Shown here in pieces: positions 37,960 to 46,186 of a stretch of 64,000 bases of DNA. The position numbers were made by a program, and so were the translations under genes. The number at the start of each line of letters is the position of its first letter. The stretch's first letter is position 1. The DNA comes from an uncultured Williamsia sp. (GTDB taxonomy: Bacteria; Actinomycetota; Actinomycetes; Mycobacteriales; Mycobacteriaceae), in NCBI RefSeq assembly GCF_947494875.1, contig NZ_CANLWM010000004.1:1-64000 (forward strand). Reading direction: 5' to 3'. The notes beneath the pieces were generated by a model. That model was not told where the DNA came from and searched no databases. It saw only the letters and a list, made by a program, of their open reading frames with translations.

Positions 37960-38712
37960 GTGAGTCCTGACCCCTTGGCGCCCCTGATGGACCTGCCCGG
38001 TGTCGCCGCTGCCGCCGACGCGGCCCGCGACGCTCTGGCCGCGGTGCACCGTCACCCCGTGAACCTGCGCGGGTGGATGGACTCGTCGGTAGAGGCGTCG
38101 TGGCGTGCGGCGCAGTCGTCGGCAGCGCTCGACGGTGCCGTGGTGACGGCGCGTCGGGACGACGACGTCGCCGACCCGATCCTGGCCGGCGCGCTGCGAG
38201 TGGCCATGGCGCTGACCGGTGAATCGCTCGACTCGCTCACGGCGGTGTGGACGCGTGCCCCGCTGCAAGCGTTGGCGCGCCTGCACCTGCTGGCCGCGGC
38301 CGATGTCGTCGACGACTCCGACCACCTCGGGCGTCCCCGCGTGGACGCCGCGGTGTCGCAGCGACTCGATCTGCTGGCGGACCTCGTGACGACCGGCGGC
38401 ACGGCGGTGCCGGCGCCCGTCCTGACCGCCGTCGTGCACGGTGAGCTGATGGCGATGGCACCCTTCGCGACGGCCAACGGCGTCGTCGCGCGGGCTGCCG
38501 CGCGACTGGCCGGCGCCGCCTCCGGCCTCGACCCGCACGGTCTCGGTGTACCGGAGGTGACGTGGCTCGGACGCGCAGACGCCTACCGCGCCGGCGTCGA
38601 CGGGTTCGCGTCCGGGACCGCGGACGGTCTTGCGGCCTGGCTGCTGCTGCACATGGAGGCGCTGGAAAAGGGTGCGGGAGAGGCGCGTTCGATCGCCGAG
38701 GCGCGTCGCTGA
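37960..38712 (+). CDS. Fic-fold protein with degenerate active site (Rv3662c-like)
   Basis: The 250-residue helical protein ends with a segment PFATANGVVARAAARL that lines up with the Fic motif HPFxxGNGRxxR. The catalytic His is absent (Ala precedes Pro-Phe), the first Gly is Ala and the first Arg is Val, while one Arg is kept. An N-terminal segment carries SSVEASWRAAQSS-type sequence that resembles the Fic N-terminal helix. It probably no longer transfers AMP. It starts with GTG 37960, 45 bases after the dpp ATPase. In mycobacteria the same gene occupies this place. Its function is unknown. Confidence 0.65.
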   Translation: MSPDPLAPLMDLPGVAAAADAARDALAAVHRHPVNLRGWMDSSVEASWRAAQSSAALDGAVVTARRDDDVADPILAGALRVAMALTGESLDSLTAVWTRAPLQALARLHLLAAADVVDDSDHLGRPRVDAAVSQRLDLLADLVTTGGTAVPAPVLTAVVHGELMAMAPFATANGVVARAAARLAGAASGLDPHGLGVPEVTWLGRADAYRAGVDGFASGTADGLAAWLLLHMEALEKGAGEARSIAEARR

Positions 38713-38747
38713 CCGCGGAGTCCCGTCGAGACGACCCCGAACACATT

Positions 38748-38783
38748 GCAGGCCCTGCGATCTGGGGAGATCGCAGGGCCTGC
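38748..38783 (-). terminator. perfect 16-bp hairpin ending the Ms1-like RNA
   Basis: The left arm at 38748-38763 (starting GCAGGCCCTGCG) pairs perfectly with 38768-38783 around GGGG. The reverse-strand tail is AATGTGTT, moderately T-rich. It is bidirectional and could also end the Fic-like gene, whose stop is 35 bases away. Confidence 0.75.
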
Positions 38784-39041
38784 GAGCACGGATCCGAGTT
38801 ACCAAGCGTGCTGGGTGGGTTGCGTGGGTGGCCTCGGCGAACTCGTCGGGGCAGAACGTCCACGATGCCCACCCAAGGGTTGATCGTGACCGTTCGCCTG
38901 CCGAGAAGTCGCAGGCCCGCAACACTTCTGCCTGTCGCGGCGCGCTCCGCGTGGGTGCTCGGTATCCGTGCTGGGAGGCCCCTGCCCGGGGGTCCGCTCC
39001 TTCTCTTCCGGAGTGGACGTTGCCGTCGGTGCCTGCCGTGC
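38748..39041 (-). ncRNA. Ms1/MTS2823-like small RNA
   Basis: The gap between the Fic-like and HAD genes has no credible ORF but has all parts of an RNA gene on the reverse strand: TTGATG (39070-39075), a 17-base spacer, TAGAAC (39047-39052) preceded by TG, and a perfect 16-bp hairpin ending at 38748. The predicted transcript is about 294 nt. In M. tuberculosis the approximately 300-nt MTS2823 (Ms1 of M. smegmatis, which binds core RNA polymerase and is abundant in stationary phase) lies between the corresponding genes, Rv3661 and Rv3662c. I call homology by position, length and signals; I have not aligned the sequence. Confidence 0.7.
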
Positions 39042-39046
39042 CCCCA

Positions 39047-39075
39047 GTTCTACACCGTGGCCGTCGTCACATCAA
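39047..39075 (-). promoter_or_regulatory. strong sigma70-type promoter for the Ms1-like RNA
   Basis: On the reverse strand the -35 is TTGATG at 39070-39075 and the extended -10 is TG-TAGAAC, with the hexamer at 39047-39052. The spacer is 17 bases. Predicted start is near G39041. The promoter is unusually close to consensus for this GC-rich genome, as expected of an abundant RNA. Confidence 0.7.
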
Positions 39076-39103
39076 GGGTGTGGCGGGTGGCGATTCGGTC
39101 TCG

Positions 39104-39958
39104 TCACCGTGACCGGCCCCGATGCAGCGCCGCGTAGGTCAATCCGCCGGCCACGACGGCCCCGATCCCCAGCGCGACGGCCCCGCCGGTGGTCGTCGGG
39201 CGGGACGGATGGGGGAACCGGTCGCGGATCGAGACCGGTCGACTGAAGGACACGACCGGCCAGCCGCGACTCGACGCGGCGCGGCGCAGCGCCCGATCGG
39301 GGTTGACCGCGGTGGGGTGTCCGACGGCGTCGAGCATGGGCAGGTCGGTGACGGAGTCGGAGTAGGCGAAGCACTGGGTGAGGTCGTAGCCGGCGCGGTC
39401 GGCGAGTTCCTGCATCGCGGTCACCTTGGCGTCGCCGTAGCAGTAGAAGTCCATCTCGCCGGTGTAGTGCCCGTCGTCGACCTGCATCCGGCTGGCCAGG
39501 ACCGTCGACACCCCGAGCATCTCGCCGATGGGTTCGACCATCTCCACGCCCGACGCCGACACGATGACGACGTCGTGCCCGCGCGCCCGGTGCCCCGCGA
39601 TGAGCTCGGCGGCCTCGGCGTAGACGAGGGGCTCGACGATGTCGTGCAGCGTCTCCCCGACGATGGAGCGCACCTGCTCGACGTCCCAGCCCGTGCACAT
39701 CTGCGTGACGTGGCGTCGCATCCGGTCGACCTGGTCGTGATCGGCGGCGGTCAACAGGAACAGGAACTGCGCATAACTCGACTTCAGGACCGCGCGTCGG
39801 TTGATCAACCCCTCGTCGAAGAAGGGTCGCGAGAATGCGAGCGTGCTCGATTTCGCGATGATCGTCTTGTCGAGGTCGAAGAATGCCGCTATCGGCGCGG
39901 TCGGGGACGCCGACGGCGACAGGGCGGACTGATCGGATCCGGGCGACGCCGAGTTCAC
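39104..39958 (-). CDS. HAD-IB-family phosphatase, membrane-tethered (Rv3661-like)
   Basis: The 284-residue protein begins its HAD domain with AAFFDLDKTIIA (nucleophile Asp in DLDKT) and continues with VIVSASGVEMVEPIGE (motif II Ser) and a motif near FAYSDSVTDLPML with the metal-binding aspartates. The family includes SerB-like and CicA-like enzymes. A C-terminal hydrophobic segment (GAVALGIGAVVAGGLTYAAL) is likely a membrane anchor. The start ATG at 39958 faces the ssd gene across a 6C RNA. Confidence 0.9.
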   Translation of the reverse strand: MNSASPGSDQSALSPSASPTAPIAAFFDLDKTIIAKSSTLAFSRPFFDEGLINRRAVLKSSYAQFLFLLTAADHDQVDRMRRHVTQMCTGWDVEQVRSIVGETLHDIVEPLVYAEAAELIAGHRARGHDVVIVSASGVEMVEPIGEMLGVSTVLASRMQVDDGHYTGEMDFYCYGDAKVTAMQELADRAGYDLTQCFAYSDSVTDLPMLDAVGHPTAVNPDRALRRAASSRGWPVVSFSRPVSIRDRFPHPSRPTTTGGAVALGIGAVVAGGLTYAALHRGRSR

Positions 39959-40119
39959 GCGATCAGACTACGTCCGGTCGGTGCCGCGGGCCGGGCTCTC
40001 GGGGCCGTCACCGCCAGAACCCTCGACGAGGATGACCGAAGTTACGGAGCGGTAGGTCACACGAGCGGCTTCCGCAGGTCAGGCCGGGTAAATTACCGGC
40101 GGGTAACCGATGCTCGGGG

Positions 40120-40150
40120 TTGCAATCATCAGGGTGAGGGTGTGTATAGT
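40120..40150 (+). promoter_or_regulatory. promoter of the 6C RNA
   Basis: A -35-like TTGCAA (40120-40125) and a -10 TATAGT (40145-40150) are separated by 19 bases. Predicted transcription start is about 40157, just before the first stem-loop of the RNA. Confidence 0.6.
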
Positions 40151-40156
40151 CGGAGT

Positions 40157-40250
40157 CACCCGGTTCATCCGGGGCTTTCAGCCCGACCCCCCGGGGCTGA
40201 AACGCGACGACCCTGGCCTCCTCCCCCCCTGGCCGGGGTCGTCCCCTTTT
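40157..40250 (+). ncRNA. 6C RNA (B11)
   Basis: The predicted 94-nt RNA has two stem-loops with runs of six or more C in the loops, the defining trait of the actinobacterial 6C family. Stem 1 pairs TTTCAGCCC (40176-40184) with 40194-40202 around loop GACCCCCCG. Stem 2 pairs GACGACCC plus GGCC (40206-40218) with 40231-40243 around a loop holding seven consecutive C, and runs straight into TTTT, so it doubles as the terminator. In M. tuberculosis B11 lies between Rv3660c (ssd) and Rv3661, the same context. C-rich loops of 6C bind G-rich mRNA sites. The rest of the 436-base gap has no gene. Confidence 0.88.
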
Positions 40251-40394
40251 CTGGGTCTTTTTCGTCCGGCGCATCATCACCTGTGGTGATCCGCTGTTCC
40301 TGCGTTGTGCACCATTTCCTGTCCATCAACAGGAATGGCATTTCGACATCTGTACGGGACGTGGTGAGTCGGGCCGACCCACGACGATCGCCCT

Positions 40395-41477
40395 ATGACG
40401 AATCCGTCCGCGGTCGGCGACCTCCTGGTGGCGATGGTCGACGAATCACTCCTCGACGACGTGACCCGTTGCGCCGCGGCAGCGGGCTACCGGGTCGTCG
40501 CAGCGGACCCGGCCACCGGCCGGCGGGCGTGGACCGACGCCACCGCCGTCGTCCTCGACCCGTCCTCCGCCGCAGCTGTCGCCGACGCGGGCTGGCCTCG
40601 ACGGGCCGGGGTCGTCGTGGTCGGCCCCGGCCCCCTCGACGCAGACCTGTGGCGCGCGGCGGTCCGGCTCGGTGCCGAGGACGCCCATGTCCTGCCCGAC
40701 GCCGATCACGCGGTGGTCGGGGTGTTGAGCCGCCTGCGTCTCCCGCACCGCGGCGCCGGGGTGTCGGTGGCCGTGGTGGGAGGACACGGCGGCGCGGGCG
40801 CGAGCGTCCTCGCCGCCGCGGTCGCGACCCGGGCCGCGGAGGACCTCGCCGGCGACACCCTCCTGCTCGACCTCGACGACCTCGGCGGCGGTGTCGACCT
40901 GATCCTGGGGATCGAGGAGTCGGGTGGGCTGCGCTGGCCCGAGTTGACTGTGGACAGCGGACAGGTCGTGGCGGCGAGCCTCCACGCCGCACTGCCGCGG
41001 AGCGCCGCGGGGGTCACGGTTCTCGCGCCCCGACGCGGCGTCGACCACGTGGTCACCGCCGACTCCGCGAGGGCGGTCCTGGAGGCGGCCTGCGCCGCCG
41101 GCGGGACGGTCGTCGTCGACCTGTCGAGGCGTGTCGACGACGTCGCCCGTGCGGTCGTCGAGGTGGTCGACCTCGTGGTCGTCGTGACCACCGCGACGGT
41201 GCGCGGATGCGCGGCGACCTGCGAGATGTCGGGTCGGTGGCAGTCGGTCACCGACCGGTCGGGACTGGTGGTACGCGGCCCCGCGCCGGGTGGGCTGGGC
41301 GCGTCGGTCGTCGCGTCGACGGTCGGGCTCGAGCTGCTCGCGGCGGTGCGCTCGGATCCGCGGGTGGTGCACGGACTGGAATCGGGACGGCTACCGCTCG
41401 CCCGCCGCTCGTCCCTGTCGCGAGCGGCGGACACCGTGCTCGACCGTGTCCTGGACCTGACGGCGGTCGGTGCATGA
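40395..41477 (+). CDS. ssd: septum-site-determining-like protein Ssd (CpaE/TadZ-type)
   Basis: The 360-residue protein has a receiver-like N-terminal domain and a C-terminal MinD/CpaE-type ATPase fold. The P-loop reads GGHGGAGAS, lacking both lysines of the deviant Walker A GKGGxGKT, so ATP hydrolysis is doubtful, as for other Ssd proteins. Family members localise the Tad machinery and, in mycobacteria, affect septum formation. ATG 40395. It overlaps tadA (ATGA) at the head of the Tad operon. Confidence 0.88.
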   Translation: MTNPSAVGDLLVAMVDESLLDDVTRCAAAAGYRVVAADPATGRRAWTDATAVVLDPSSAAAVADAGWPRRAGVVVVGPGPLDADLWRAAVRLGAEDAHVLPDADHAVVGVLSRLRLPHRGAGVSVAVVGGHGGAGASVLAAAVATRAAEDLAGDTLLLDLDDLGGGVDLILGIEESGGLRWPELTVDSGQVVAASLHAALPRSAAGVTVLAPRRGVDHVVTADSARAVLEAACAAGGTVVVDLSRRVDDVARAVVEVVDLVVVVTTATVRGCAATCEMSGRWQSVTDRSGLVVRGPAPGGLGASVVASTVGLELLAAVRSDPRVVHGLESGRLPLARRSSLSRAADTVLDRVLDLTAVGA

Positions 41478-42670
41478 CCGGCGACCTCCATGCCCGGCGG
41501 GACCTGTTGGCCCGCGTTCGGGAACGTCTCGCCGGCGACGCCGCGGATCCGACCCCGCAGGTCATGGCCGACGCGATCCGGGCCGAGTCCGGTGGGGTCC
41601 TCGGCGACACCGACCTGCTGGAGGCGCTGCGGTTCCTGCAGACCGAGCTCGTCGGCGCAGGACTGCTCGAGGAGATCCTCGGCGAGCCCGACGTGGCCGA
41701 TGTCCTCGTGGTGGGGCCCCGCCAGGTCTGGGTCGACCGTGGCGCCGGGCTGCAACTCACCGATGTCGTCTTCGACGACGACGCAGCCGTCCGTCGGCTT
41801 GCCGTACGGCTCGCCGCGGGAGCGGGACGCCGTCTCGACGACGCCGCACCGTGGGTCGACGGACAGCTCCGCAACGTCGGCCGACGGGGGTACAGCGTGC
41901 GCCTGCACGCGGTGATCCCGCCCATCGCCGTCGACGGCACCTGCCTGTCGCTGCGAGTGTTGCGACCGGCCACGCTCGATTTCGCGGCACTCGTGGCACG
42001 GGGTGCGATCCCCGCCGAGATCGTCGACCTCGTCGACGAGATGGTCGTCGCCCGCCTGGCCTTCCTCGTGGTCGGGGGTACTGGCGCGGGCAAGACCTCG
42101 CTGCTCAGCGGTCTGCTCGGCCGTGTCGACCCCGCCGAGCGCATCGTCTGCGTCGAGGACGCCGTCGAACTCGCGCCGACACACCCGCACGTCGTGCGAC
42201 TCGTCGCGCGGACTGCGAACGTCGAAGGGGTCGGGGTGGTCGGCGTCCGCGACCTCGTCCGTCAGGCGCTGCGGATGCGCCCCGACCGCATCGTCGTCGG
42301 CGAGGTCCGCGGGGCCGAGGTCGTCGACCTGCTGACCGCACTCAACACCGGGCACGAGGGGTGCGCCGGGACCCTGCACGCGAACTCGGTGGAAGAGGTC
42401 CCGGCGAGGGTCGAGGCCCTCGCGGCGCTCGGCGGGATGGACCGCCCCGCCGTCCACAGTCAGTTGGCCGCAGCGGTCGACGTGGTCATCGCGGTGGCGC
42501 GTGACCCCGACGGCCACCGCGGGATCTGCGAGATCGGACTGCTCGACCGCGCTGCCGACGGGTGGGTCCGCACCCGGCCCGTGTGGCGTCGGGGATCCGG
42601 TTTCACCGATGCGCTGGCCGATCTCCGGAAGCGGATGCGGCGGGCGGGCCTGCCGGCGGCGACGTCGTGA
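41474..42670 (+). CDS. tadA: Tad/Flp pilus assembly ATPase TadA (CpaF)
   Basis: The 398-residue type II/IV secretion ATPase has Walker A GGTGAGKTSLL, the Asp box and VEDAVELAP, and MRPDRIVVGEVRGAE and GTLHANS. It energises assembly and retraction of the Tad pilus on the inner face of the membrane. ATG 41474 overlaps ssd; the far longer in-frame ORF upstream has no coding character. Confidence 0.95.
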   Translation: MTGDLHARRDLLARVRERLAGDAADPTPQVMADAIRAESGGVLGDTDLLEALRFLQTELVGAGLLEEILGEPDVADVLVVGPRQVWVDRGAGLQLTDVVFDDDAAVRRLAVRLAAGAGRRLDDAAPWVDGQLRNVGRRGYSVRLHAVIPPIAVDGTCLSLRVLRPATLDFAALVARGAIPAEIVDLVDEMVVARLAFLVVGGTGAGKTSLLSGLLGRVDPAERIVCVEDAVELAPTHPHVVRLVARTANVEGVGVVGVRDLVRQALRMRPDRIVVGEVRGAEVVDLLTALNTGHEGCAGTLHANSVEEVPARVEALAALGGMDRPAVHSQLAAAVDVVIAVARDPDGHRGICEIGLLDRAADGWVRTRPVWRRGSGFTDALADLRKRMRRAGLPAATS

Positions 42671-43506
42671 CCGGCGCAGCGCTCCTGATGTCACTGGCCG
42701 CCCTGGTGGCCCTCTGGCCGGTGGGGGTTCCCCGCAGCCGGCTCGACGCCACCGTGTCCACACCGACTGTGCGAAGTGGGCTGCGTCGCAGACCAACCCG
42801 CGTCGACAGCTGGGTTGTCGGGGGCTGTGCGTGCGTCGCCGGTGCCCTCGTGGTCGTCGGGGCGGCGGCGGGAGTCGCCGCCGGGATCGCCACCGCGGCT
42901 GTTCTCCGACAGCGCCGTCGCCGCCGTCGCGATCGCGCGCGGGACGCCGAGCTCGATGCCGTACTGGACGCGGTGACGGTGATCGTGGCCGAGATGTCCG
43001 TCGGCGCGCACCCCGCACGTGCCTGCCGTCAGGCCGCCGACGATCTCGCCCGGCGGGCGTCGACGGACGGTGTCGCGCCGACCCTGGACGTGGTCACCGC
43101 CATGGCGGGGCGGGCGGAACTCGGCGGCGACGTCGCCGCGGGTCTGCAGTCGGTCGGGGGAGACCGGTCTCAGGCGTGGCACCGGATCGCGGTGGCGTGG
43201 CGGACCGCCGAGGAGCACGGACTGCCGATGGCCGACCTGGTGCAGTCGGTGCGCGACGACCTCGTCGCCCGCCGTCGGTTCGCCGAGCGCACACGGGCAT
43301 CCCTCGCAGGTGCCCGGGCGACGTCGGCGGTGCTCGCCGGACTCCCGGTGCTCGGGGTCCTCCTCGGCGAGGCCATGGGCGCGGGACCGATCGCGGTGCT
43401 GCTCGGCGGCGGACTCGGCGGGATCCTCCTGGTCGTCGGCGTGGTGCTCGTCGTCGCCGGGCTCGCCTGGACGCGCCGGATCACCGAGAAGGTGATGACG
43501 CCATGA
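42667..43506 (+). CDS. tadB: Tad pilus membrane platform protein TadB
   Basis: The 279-residue inner-membrane protein has an N-terminal double helix, a cytoplasmic T2SF domain (AVLDAVTVIVAEMSVGAHPA to LAGARATSAV) and two C-terminal helices. It forms the platform with TadC. GTG 42667 overlaps tadA (GTGA), and it ends in an ATGA overlap with tadC. Confidence 0.9.
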   Translation: MTGAALLMSLAALVALWPVGVPRSRLDATVSTPTVRSGLRRRPTRVDSWVVGGCACVAGALVVVGAAAGVAAGIATAAVLRQRRRRRRDRARDAELDAVLDAVTVIVAEMSVGAHPARACRQAADDLARRASTDGVAPTLDVVTAMAGRAELGGDVAAGLQSVGGDRSQAWHRIAVAWRTAEEHGLPMADLVQSVRDDLVARRRFAERTRASLAGARATSAVLAGLPVLGVLLGEAMGAGPIAVLLGGGLGGILLVVGVVLVVAGLAWTRRITEKVMTP

Positions 43507-44099
43507 GCCCGTGGTGGATCGGAGCGGGTGTCGCTGCGGCCCTGGCGCTCCTGCTCGCGCCGTCCGGGGGCTGGATGATCGCTCGTCTGGTCCCGCCGTC
43601 GCCGCCCGACCGATCGCCACGGTGGCTCGGTGTCACGCGGGAGAGGACCGACCCGTTCGCGGTCGCCGCGGGTTACGACCTGCTGGCGTTGTGCCTGCGG
43701 GCCGGGATGCCGATGGGTGCGGCGGCGGCCGTCGTGGCCCGATCGGCACCCCCGGAACTCGCGGCGACGTTGCGGCGCGCATCGGAACTGTTGGCACTCG
43801 GCGCCGACCCGCTGCAGGCGTGGGAGCCCGGGCAGGACGCGGCGCCGGCCGCGGTCTCGTTGTGCGCCATGGCCCGTCGCTCCGCCCGCGCAGGGTCGTC
43901 ACCGGTCGGCGGGTTGACGGAGCTTGCGCAGTCGGAGCGCGAGGCAGCCCAGGACTCGGCGGCCGCTGCCGCCGAGCGGGCCGGTGTCGCGGTCGCGGGG
44001 CCGCTGGGCCTGTGTTTCCTCCCGGCGTTCGTCTGCCTCGGCATCGTGCCGGTGGTGGTCGGGCTGGCCGGGACAGTCCTACGCGGAGGGGTGCTGTGA
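43503..44099 (+). CDS. tadC: Tad pilus membrane platform protein TadC
   Basis: The 198-residue protein has an N-terminal helix, a short T2SF-type domain (YDLLALCLRAGMPMGAAAAV) and a C-terminal hydrophobic pair (GPLGLCFLPAFVCLGIVPVVV). It is shorter than typical TadC but similar to the Rv3657c-type. It starts with ATG 43503 overlapping tadB and ends 59 bases before the pilin fragment. Confidence 0.88.
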   Translation: MSPWWIGAGVAAALALLLAPSGGWMIARLVPPSPPDRSPRWLGVTRERTDPFAVAAGYDLLALCLRAGMPMGAAAAVVARSAPPELAATLRRASELLALGADPLQAWEPGQDAAPAAVSLCAMARRSARAGSSPVGGLTELAQSEREAAQDSAAAAAERAGVAVAGPLGLCFLPAFVCLGIVPVVVGLAGTVLRGGVL

Positions 44100-44158
44100 C
44101 ACAGCGGTCCGCAGGGTCGACCGACGGACCGTCCGTCGGTCACACGAGGGGAGAAGGC

Positions 44159-44295
44159 ATGCATCACAACTGGATCCGGGCCGCGCAGGTCCGCATGATG
44201 GAGGCCGCGGCCGCCGACGACGGGATGTCGACGGCGGAGTACGCGATCGGCACGATCGCCGCCGCGGCGTTCGGGGCCATCCTCTACACCGTGGT
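44159..44295 (+). pseudogene. DUF4244 Flp-type pilin gene, 5' part, interrupted
   Basis: The first 46 residues MHHNWIRAAQVRMMEA..DDGMSTAEYAIGTIAAAAFGAILYTVV form the conserved core of the DUF4244 (Rv3656c-like) pilin, with the G-x-x-x-AEY prepilin pattern and hydrophobic helix intact. The GAGGGGAGAAGGC ribosome site is good. At 44294-44295 the element begins, and the frame runs on as unrelated residues to a stop at 44668, overlapping the integrase. Joining it to 56535-56606 restores the standard ending TVVTGDNIVSALTG. A readthrough hybrid with the intact hydrophobic pilin core could still be made. Confidence 0.9.
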
Positions 44296-44309
44296 AGCGA
44301 ATGTCCGAG
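44280..44309 (+). other. attL of the integrative element
   Basis: The chromosome/element junction is at the GT of 44294-44295 (ACCGTG-GT-AGCGAATGTC). Bases left of GT are chromosomal pilin sequence; bases to the right are the P' half of attP. Confidence 0.88.
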
Positions 44310-44322
44310 TTACACTGCAACG

Positions 44323-45705
44323 GTGTCAAGAACTGACTGCGTCATCTACACCAGGATCTCTCAGGACCGCGCCGGAGAGCAGGGTGGCGTCGAGAGGCAG
44401 CAGAAGGACTGCCGAGCCCTGGCGGACCAACTCGGGGTCGACGTGGTCAAGGTGTTCACCGACAACGACGTCTCCGCCTACTCCGGTCGCCCCCGACCCG
44501 GGTACACGGACATGCTGCGTTTGGTGGAGAGCGGAGCGGTCGGCGTCGTACTGGCGTGGCACGTCGATCGGCTGTACCGCTCCATCCCCGACCTGTCCCA
44601 GCTCGTTGAGGTGTGTGCGATCCACAATGTCGCAATCCATACGGTTAAGGCTGGGCCGGTTGACCTGACTACTTCGAGCGGCCGTATGGCGGCCACGATG
44701 TTCGCGAGCGTCGCTCGCTACGAGGTCGAACGTTCAGCTGAGCGCATCAAGGCGGCCAAGAGCCAGCAGGCGCGCGACGGCAAGTTCCGTGGTGGCCCAC
44801 GCCCTTTTGGTTACACGCGAGACGGAATGGAGTTGATTCCAGAGGAGGCGGATCTCATCCGGCAGGCCGCAGCTCATGTTCTAGCTGGGGGATCGTTGAT
44901 GTCAGTCACCAAGCGCTGGAAGCAGGCCGGAGTAAAGACTGCACGAGGCCGTGACGAGTTCACCGTCTCCAGCCTCCGGCGGATTCTGATCCGGGCACGC
45001 AACGCCGGCTTGGTCGAGGAGGGCGGCAGGATCATCGGGCCGGCACTCTGGCCCGCCATCTTCGACGAGGACACACTGCACGCGGTTCGGGCCGTCATCG
45101 CCGACCCGAAACGCCGTACCGCGGTCAGCTACGAACGCCAGCACCAGGGCAGCGGGGTCTACCGATGTGGAAAGTGTGGCGGTCCTATGAAGGTGTTCAA
45201 GGGCAGCGGAAACGGCCGAGACTACCGATGCGTAGCGACCCCCCACTTGTCACAACGCAAGGAACCGCTCGACAACTACATCTCCGATGTGGTGATAGCT
45301 CGGCTGTCGCGGCCGGACGCGGCGGCCGTGTTCGTTGAGCGGGTAGACATAGATACAGCAGCGCTGCAGATAGAGCGAGACGCGTTGCAAGCAAGGAAGA
45401 ATGAGCTGTCGGAGATGTTCGGCGACGGGTACATCGACGGTCAACAGATGCGGCGCGGCAGCACCGCGATCCAGACAAAGATCGACCGCCTCGATAAGGT
45501 GCTGATGGCGGCGAGGCAGTCCTCACCGTTGGCAGACCTGTTGTCCTCCGATGACATCGCCGACCGCTGGGCCGCGATGTCGGCGGACGTCCGGAACAAG
45601 ATCATCGACTCGTTGATGACGGTGACGATCAACCCGTTGGGGTCTGGACGCCGCGCCCCGGATGGGTTGGTGGTGGAGCGCGTCGAGATCGCCTGGAAGG
45701 CGTAG
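44323..45705 (+). CDS. large serine integrase
   Basis: The 460-residue recombinase has the catalytic domain VIYTRISQDRAGEQGG (nucleophile Ser13) and the VDRLYRS arginine motif (81-87). A recombinase domain follows (about 155-260), then a zinc ribbon (C282, C285, C303, then H308) and a coiled coil (about 355-395) that controls directionality. It resembles the phiRv1 integrase type. The GTG at 44323 starts only 28 bases from the attL core, the normal int-att arrangement. Serine integrases recombine attP and attB with a 2-bp overlap, which fits the junctions seen. Confidence 0.95.
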   Translation: MSRTDCVIYTRISQDRAGEQGGVERQQKDCRALADQLGVDVVKVFTDNDVSAYSGRPRPGYTDMLRLVESGAVGVVLAWHVDRLYRSIPDLSQLVEVCAIHNVAIHTVKAGPVDLTTSSGRMAATMFASVARYEVERSAERIKAAKSQQARDGKFRGGPRPFGYTRDGMELIPEEADLIRQAAAHVLAGGSLMSVTKRWKQAGVKTARGRDEFTVSSLRRILIRARNAGLVEEGGRIIGPALWPAIFDEDTLHAVRAVIADPKRRTAVSYERQHQGSGVYRCGKCGGPMKVFKGSGNGRDYRCVATPHLSQRKEPLDNYISDVVIARLSRPDAAAVFVERVDIDTAALQIERDALQARKNELSEMFGDGYIDGQQMRRGSTAIQTKIDRLDKVLMAARQSSPLADLLSSDDIADRWAAMSADVRNKIIDSLMTVTINPLGSGRRAPDGLVVERVEIAWKA

Positions 45706-45869
45706 CGCCGGGCGGGCAGCTGTTGCCACTTGCGTCGAACACGCGTTCGGGTTATTCTTCGTTCCGTTGGCTTCTCGTGTCTCGCTGAGACGCGGTGCGA
45801 AACGCAAAGGTTTAGTCACCCGCCGGGTGATCTGTGCCTGTTTACGCACCCGAGATTGGATACTCCGAG

Positions 45870-46010
45870 ATGAACAACCCCAGCAAGCCCACGCCCAAGG
45901 ATCACGCTCTCGCGGTGGCGCTCGCCGCACCGCGCCTGTCCGCCGAACAAGTGGATCGGCTTTGCGCTCTCATCGGCACGGGGGCTGATCGCAAGCCTGT
46001 CGGCGTCTGA
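45870..46010 (+). CDS. small element-encoded protein
   Basis: A 46-residue ORF (MNNPSKPTPKDHALAVALAA...RLSAEQVDRLCALIGTG) follows the integrase after 160 bases. The LSAEQVDRLCALI segment recurs in short proteins of actinobacterial phages and satellites. It begins at ATG 45870. Function unknown; an excisionase (directionality factor) role is possible but unproven. The gaps 45706-45869 and 46011-46186 hold no other gene. Confidence 0.55.
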   Translation: MNNPSKPTPKDHALAVALAAPRLSAEQVDRLCALIGTGADRKPVGV

Positions 46011-46186
46011 ATCACGAACTGCGGCAATAAAGGTCGCTGTCCACCCCTGAGTATAATCAGGGGTATACGGACGTTGGAGACGGCGAGTTCTGCGCCGCCA
46101 CCGCCCTTCCATCTGCTGCCCCGTGCGGCCACCCCTCCCACTCGCGGCGATACCCGCTGCCCTCCTGCCAGGAGACTGAGGCTCTC

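Noticed and set aside
38784-39112. Protein-coding gene in the Fic-HAD gap
   Set aside because: Frames are low-quality Arg/Pro-rich sequence, while promoter and terminator signals favour an RNA.
39122-41473. Long N-terminal extension of the TadA frame
   Set aside because: The frame crosses ssd, the 6C RNA and the HAD gene; the ATGA overlap at 41474 gives the proper start.
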